A stretch of 64,000 bases of DNA, taken from Saccharomycodes ludwigii (Eukaryota; Ascomycota; Saccharomycetes; Saccharomycodales; Saccharomycodaceae). This document shows, piece after piece, positions 60,801 to 64,000 of this stretch. Each line of letters begins with the position of its first letter. Within the stretch, counting starts at the first letter, position 1. The notes beneath the pieces were generated by a model. The model saw nothing but the letters and a program-made list of their open reading frames with translations, was not told where the DNA came from and ran no database searches. Position numbers and translations under genes: made by a program. The stretch lies in assembly GCF_020623625.1 (NCBI RefSeq), contig NC_060200.1, forward strand, positions 1,914,501 through 1,978,500, read 5' to 3'.

Positions 60801-61367
60801 GATGGTACATCCGATATTTTCAATGAATTAGAAACATTAACTACGGACCCCGCAAACTACTTTATGAACGTGGAACTAATAGATAATTTAAGTAATGTTT
60901 CTGCCATTAGGAATAATGTTAGTAAGCATGCTGCTGCTTATGACAATCTTGAAAGTAATATTACCGTAGATCAGACCAACAAGACTGGCAATACCAATGC
61001 TAATTTTTCGATTGATGGAAACCAAACTAGTTTCAACAATGTTTCTCCAAGACAGGCTCTGCCAAATCAAATAATATATCAATCTACAATAAACACTAAT
61101 AATAATAATAATAATAATACCAATGAACTTGGGGATTTGATCTCTGGCACTGGGTCTTTGTTAAATTATTCATCCGCTACTTTCAATAGCTCTGTCCCTA
61201 ATACTGGAAAACATATTACTGCCAATCGTACCAATTGCAATAATAGCAACACTGTTAGTCCTGCTTCTGTAACTTCGAGAAATTTAAATGACGGCTCGCC
61301 AAACAGTACTACCAGTTCAGGAAGTGGACTGGAGGAATTCAGTGCAATTGATAGACTAGTTTCATAG
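57849..61367 (+). CDS. HAA1: Copper-fist transcription factor, single ancestor of Haa1 and Cup2
   Basis: Haa1 controls the weak-acid (acetic acid) response; its paralog Cup2/Ace1 senses copper. The N-terminus MVLIKGVKYACERCIRGHR is almost identical to yeast Haa1 and forms the copper-fist zinc module (Cys11, Cys14, Cys23, His25), followed by the KGRPST DNA-contact motif. Downstream Cys groups (CTCG near 57-60, CDCEISEKCVCGSK near 97-110) resemble the Cys-rich activation/copper-regulatory region. The rest is Asn/Ser-rich. Length is 1172 aa against 694 for yeast Haa1. REC8 (YPR007C) on one side and YRB30-RAD54 (next to CUP2) on the other show it predates the duplication. Confidence 0.95.
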   Translation: MVLIKGVKYACERCIRGHRVTGCTHTDQPLMMIKPKGRPSTACQHCKNMRKNKNINPSGVCTCGRQKKIEEQKRKQRERKQQQGDLVNDNTIIASSCDCEISEKCVCGSKRKNTKKFKDVTSITGSTRGRRRKITTNIAKIENGTEGSNYFGNRNGILSRSTSSLSINNNSINKLTDNQAVHVFSQDNILHNNVQNSKNKNNLVNDVPSSVSLRSFDISVNKVTKPQIVSSTSSTSLIYHNNNNNNSNSNNHNHNNHVHNIANISSKQPFDQELWTDVQNIRYSVLPDSNKSNINNTSSPTNVLMSDNNNSNNIPRFNPSFMPSESSPHNNNDNKYSPSSHITNPMKVGEVSIPLREYIPNEINGIGNINDATMNSSNIINKNSDAVSLQNSNSTLFVDASSKMPTHDEINTNDNNIHMNVNSSRDNSYSSSNTTTTNNKELFVDEDLLIKDVPWPFQAATTGSGLLDLFSDTSNPQQFIKLKSKQQQQQQQHSTHRFYHDGATPPELTMSTNENSGIKRSNSIKSTTSKAASMVRNASFATYVNANVNGNSVADSNIHNYSSSIISDDNMRAHELPPIGSFKEKGYRTSQVLSSSNSGVNLNQHFVNHHNKQTRLENVNNTHNPNNNNNVNDTESIKSVEVLSLTPGFTDIPERATPSSNPFIYNNNNNNNNINDSTDTVTGNKHNHHNNLHNNKRYIHTTAGVNKSNGTSSVMALKHHNTGGEHYSSYKASANTSINNLTKSSNHSQQHHGITKSKSFVVNSNNNSSAVIHDSESISSLGLSTLENSNVVANNNSANNMGNFPTLGSFSSYRSNGSPYYPNNHELSSPNNNNFNANNASSTIMSYNIPSSTATKKEFGVNNNNNNNNNTMVAPSVDLFDSPSSIMTLGSGDPAQVSSLVSPADSHNTSNNINLVTTTITNSSSQSGSGARGSMHSGNGSANGKTIPNNSNSSTSVANHNTTGNTNSTNSCVSVPYSNKNDIADGTSDIFNELETLTTDPANYFMNVELIDNLSNVSAIRNNVSKHAAAYDNLESNITVDQTNKTGNTNANFSIDGNQTSFNNVSPRQALPNQIIYQSTINTNNNNNNNTNELGDLISGTGSLLNYSSATFNSSVPNTGKHITANRTNCNNSNTVSPASVTSRNLNDGSPNSTTSSGSGLEEFSAIDRLVS

Positions 61368-61673
61368 GTAACCCTATAAAATAATATTATACTTTATGTT
61401 TTTACCATTTATGAAAGTGCTAACATCATAGTAAACTTATATTTTCCATATATCCTTTATACAAATTTATACATACATATATACATATATATTTCTTCTT
61501 TAGTTACTTAATCTATGTAATGATTTTTATGCCCCCCCTTTCATCCTTTTTTTAAACCCTGGTTCGTGTCGTAAAACATATGCTTACCGTTCGGTCACAA
61601 CCTTTTCCTAGAGGAGTAGAAATGTTGTAAATATAATGACTCATATAGGCTTTATGGAAAAATGTTGATTTTA
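61368..61673. other. Convergent intergenic between HAA1 and YRB30
   Basis: AT-rich 3' flanks with a TATA-repeat near 61470-61495. Nothing else is recognised. Confidence 0.6.
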
Positions 61674-63101
61674 TCATATTTTCAAATTAGTAATTCCACT
61701 TGTGATGGAATTTACACTTTTTCCTTGCTCTTTGTAATCATTTACTATGCCGGTTTCTTCATTTAAATAGAAACACAATTTTTCATCATTAATTTCAAAA
61801 ATACTTTTTTGTTCAAGGTGTTGGATTTTGCAAAGCCTCAAAATATACTCTAATAGAGTAACTGACATAATTCCTTTGTTATTTCCATTAACACTAGGAT
61901 GTGTATGAACAGAATCTTGTTCTTCCGGGTCCAGTGTAGATTTGACGCTTTTAAAGCTGGAATTATCATCCTCCGTCTCATCATGTTCATTCTTGGATTC
62001 CTCTTGTGATTCTAAATCAGAGGAGGAATCTGAATATTCATATTCTTCATACATACCTAACGCAATCCATTCGTGATTGGAATCATCTGTGGGATAAGTT
62101 GAATCGTCAGTATGACGTTCATTTTGTTCTTTTTTAATTTTCAAAACTAAAACAGGATCATTAAAATCAGGTATATTCAATAGGTCACCACTTATATTGA
62201 AATAGATTTTAACAAGGGAATTCAAATCATATTTTTTTGTTTGAACTATTTCTTCATTCAAATTATGATACCTCCCGTCATCAAAGTTTTGTTTAATTGT
62301 TAAGTCATATTGATATTTTGAGCATTTTTTGGTCATATTTTCAGAGTGTTCTGTGTTCTCCTTTTTATTGATTGTTATTGTTGCCCTTTTCATGTTTTCT
62401 TTCCATAATATTTTATCCGATATTGAGCTCACAGAAAAGACGCTCATTTCAAAGATAGGACCTATATTATTGGTGTGTTTCTTATTTTCAAAGGAAAAGT
62501 ATTTAGCCGCATTTAATATCAAACTTGGTGATACATCGCTAATCTTCATAGTTGTGCATAAATTGATACCAGAAGTGTATAAACTTAAATTGATCAACGG
62601 AATAATTTCTTCAATTCTACGTGTAAACGATTTCATTTTATCGATTATAACCCTTACTTCGTCCATATTGTCGTTTGGTTGTTGTAAATAAATTTCAAAA
62701 TCTTGTATATCTTTTTGTAAAGGCTCGATTAATCTCAAAGTAGAATTCAATGTAGGTGTATTTGATTTCAACGAAACTAGCTTAATTAAATCCATCGCAT
62801 TTGCCACAATATCAAATTGAATGGTTAATTTATTTTTTAGTAATTTCAATTCATATATTTCATTATTATTGTTTTTGTTTTTGTACTTGCCTGAAAAATT
62901 GGTATTATCATCTACACTATCAATAACTTTGGCTTGAGAATCCTTTTTGGCCGAAACTGCTGGGTTAAGTAGTTTTTCGTTTATTTTATCATCTAACAAT
63001 TTAGTTATCTTCTTCAATGCAAATGAGGAAGCATATGATACACTTGATTTGATGGCAAATGAAATAGCTTTGCTACCAGCATCATTTATAAATTGATCCA
63101 T
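61674..63101 (-). CDS. YRB30: Yrb30-like Ran-GTP-binding protein
   Basis: Yrb30 is a fungal RanGTP-binding shuttling protein that inhibits RanGAP action. The 475-aa protein (yeast 440) begins with an amphipathic helical segment (MDQFINDAGSKAISFAIKS) characteristic of the family, has an alpha/beta core (about 85-330), an acidic Ser/Glu-rich insertion (about 350-395) and a short conserved C-terminal block. Its position just downstream of RAD54 on the same strand matches YGL164C-YGL163C. I see no classical RanBD1 domain, as expected for Yrb30. The call relies partly on gene order. Confidence 0.86.
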   Translation of the reverse strand: MDQFINDAGSKAISFAIKSSVSYASSFALKKITKLLDDKINEKLLNPAVSAKKDSQAKVIDSVDDNTNFSGKYKNKNNNNEIYELKLLKNKLTIQFDIVANAMDLIKLVSLKSNTPTLNSTLRLIEPLQKDIQDFEIYLQQPNDNMDEVRVIIDKMKSFTRRIEEIIPLINLSLYTSGINLCTTMKISDVSPSLILNAAKYFSFENKKHTNNIGPIFEMSVFSVSSISDKILWKENMKRATITINKKENTEHSENMTKKCSKYQYDLTIKQNFDDGRYHNLNEEIVQTKKYDLNSLVKIYFNISGDLLNIPDFNDPVLVLKIKKEQNERHTDDSTYPTDDSNHEWIALGMYEEYEYSDSSSDLESQEESKNEHDETEDDNSSFKSVKSTLDPEEQDSVHTHPSVNGNNKGIMSVTLLEYILRLCKIQHLEQKSIFEINDEKLCFYLNEETGIVNDYKEQGKSVNSITSGITNLKI

Positions 63102-63504
63102 AGCTGTTTTTTATTTAATTTTTTTTTTTTTCTTTATTACTTGTATATATATTTTGAAATAAAATCAAGTAATTTTTTTTTTTTTTCTCCCTTTTTTTCA
63201 TTTCTTTTATTAATGGCGAGGGGACGAAGACAAAAACTCATTCGTCTTCTTTTTCACCTTGTCAACTTCCCATATAAAAAGTGACGCCTTCCATAAAAAT
63301 AAAAATCAATTAATTAATTACACAATTTAGAACTAAAAAAAAAAAAAAACCAATATTCCTATTACAAATTAATACTTTTAACCCTAAACACATTATAAAT
63401 AAATAATTACAACTATAAAAGATACGGGAAATGGAAGAAATTGAAAACCATTGAACTTCCCATTCTTTTCTTGACTTATCAGGCTTATTTTTTCTTTTTC
63501 TTCC
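63102..63504. other. Intergenic: YRB30 promoter and RAD54 3' region
   Basis: Contains T runs (63118-63131, 63174-63186), a small inverted repeat (GAAGAC and GTCTTC, about 63226-63250) and an A run near 63336-63349. Nothing else is recognised. Confidence 0.6.
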
Positions 63505-64000
63505 TCAAGTATGCGAGATATATTGAAAAACATAACTTATATCCTTGAACTGAAACTCGTTTTTTAGTAGGTGATCATTGGTTTTCTGTAAGCCAACGTG
63601 ATTCAGATGATTCCATGTAGTAGCATCTCCATATAGCATAGCACTGGATCTGATAATTTGTTTCCCATTTTTACAACGCTTGCAATTGAAAGTATTGTGG
63701 GTATCACAATCGCAATTACCATCATATATAAATAACTTTCTTAGGTTATCTGAACTAAATAATCTCTCCACATCCTCCTTTTCATCCACAACACAAGATG
63801 AAAGATTCATTTTCATTGATTGACGTTGATATATCTTTTCTTCTATTGTTCCAGTACAAATAAACCTATAAATAAAGCAATCCTTTTTCTGGCCATCTCT
63901 CCAAACACGAGCTAGAGCCTGTTGATCTGCAGCTGGATTCCAATCTGGATCCATCAAAATTAATCTATTAGCACCAATTAAGTTAATACCGCAACCGCCT
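63505..64000 (-). CDS. RAD54: Rad54 recombinational-repair translocase, C-terminal part only
   Basis: Rad54 is the Swi2/Snf2-family motor that helps Rad51 in homology search and strand exchange. The frame stays open to the right edge, reading [22 protein letters not shown] and then the helicase motif VI region [20 protein letters not shown]. After it come EEKIYQRQ and a C-terminal Cys cluster ([17 protein letters not shown]) as in yeast Rad54. About 165 C-terminal residues are present; the rest is beyond position 64000. YRB30 follows it as in YGL163C-YGL164C. Confidence 0.97.
   Translation of the reverse strand, partial: GGCGINLIGANRLILMDPDWNPAADQQALARVWRDGQKKDCFIYRFICTGTIEEKIYQRQSMKMNLSSCVVDEKEDVERLFSSDNLRKLFIYDGNCDCDTHNTFNCKRCKNGKQIIRSSAMLYGDATTWNHLNHVGLQKTNDHLLKNEFQFKDISYVFQYISHT

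Noticed and set aside
1-64000. CRISPR array, bacterial operon, or prophage
   Set aside because: The genome is clearly a yeast nuclear one and no regular spaced repeats of that type are present.
1-64000. Spliceosomal introns
   Set aside because: All recognised genes are open from start to stop at the expected length, with no GTATGT/TACTAAC pair needed.

Overview
This is nuclear DNA of a budding yeast (Saccharomycetales) outside the whole-genome-duplication (WGD) clade. The evidence is AT-rich sequence with compact intronless genes, long A/T homopolymers between genes, and many proteins alignable from memory to Saccharomyces cerevisiae. One continuous gene order here interleaves two S. cerevisiae ohnologous tracks (YLR355-YLR362 and YGR044-YGR057). 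The very low GC content and heavy Asn/poly-A expansion would suit Saccharomycodes ludwigii or a close relative; that species guess is inference only.

Layout. 1-3705: right part of a Ty3/Gypsy-family LTR retrotransposon (pol plus 3' LTR), cut by the window edge. 3955-9393: FUS2 and PEP5, both minus, in the order of YMR231W-YMR232W. 9720-46832: STE11, a small YLR361C-A-like gene, DCR2, VPS38, NIT2, LST7, ADE13, an RSC1/RSC2 ancestor, MUP1, a tRNA-Gln(CTG)-like gene, the eIF2A gene, an MCO32-like gene, an FMP48-like kinase, an ATG33/SCM4 ancestor, an unassigned Zn2Cys6 regulator, ILV5, RME1 and YFH7. 46922-64000: an unrecognised acidic protein, REC8, FAR7, FTR1, a HAA1/CUP2 ancestor, YRB30 and the 3' end of RAD54.

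Functional themes. Sexual-cycle genes are frequent: FUS2 and STE11 (mating), FAR7 (pheromone arrest), RME1 (meiotic repressor) and REC8 (meiotic cohesin). Metal and stress genes are FTR1 (high-affinity iron uptake, with three Aft1-type TGCACCC motifs upstream) and HAA1/CUP2. Metabolism is represented by ADE13, ILV5, MUP1 and NIT2. Most genes are ordinary housekeeping orthologs. The unusual points are very long low-complexity additions (RME1 937 aa, the FMP48-like kinase 812 aa, HAA1 1172 aa, a Glu/Lys tract in RSC1/2), an orphan acidic protein, an extra zinc-cluster regulator beside a CCG-triplet array, and several readable promoter motifs. I saw no clearly new multi-gene system. Gene identities were made from recalled family sequences and gene order, not from a database search.
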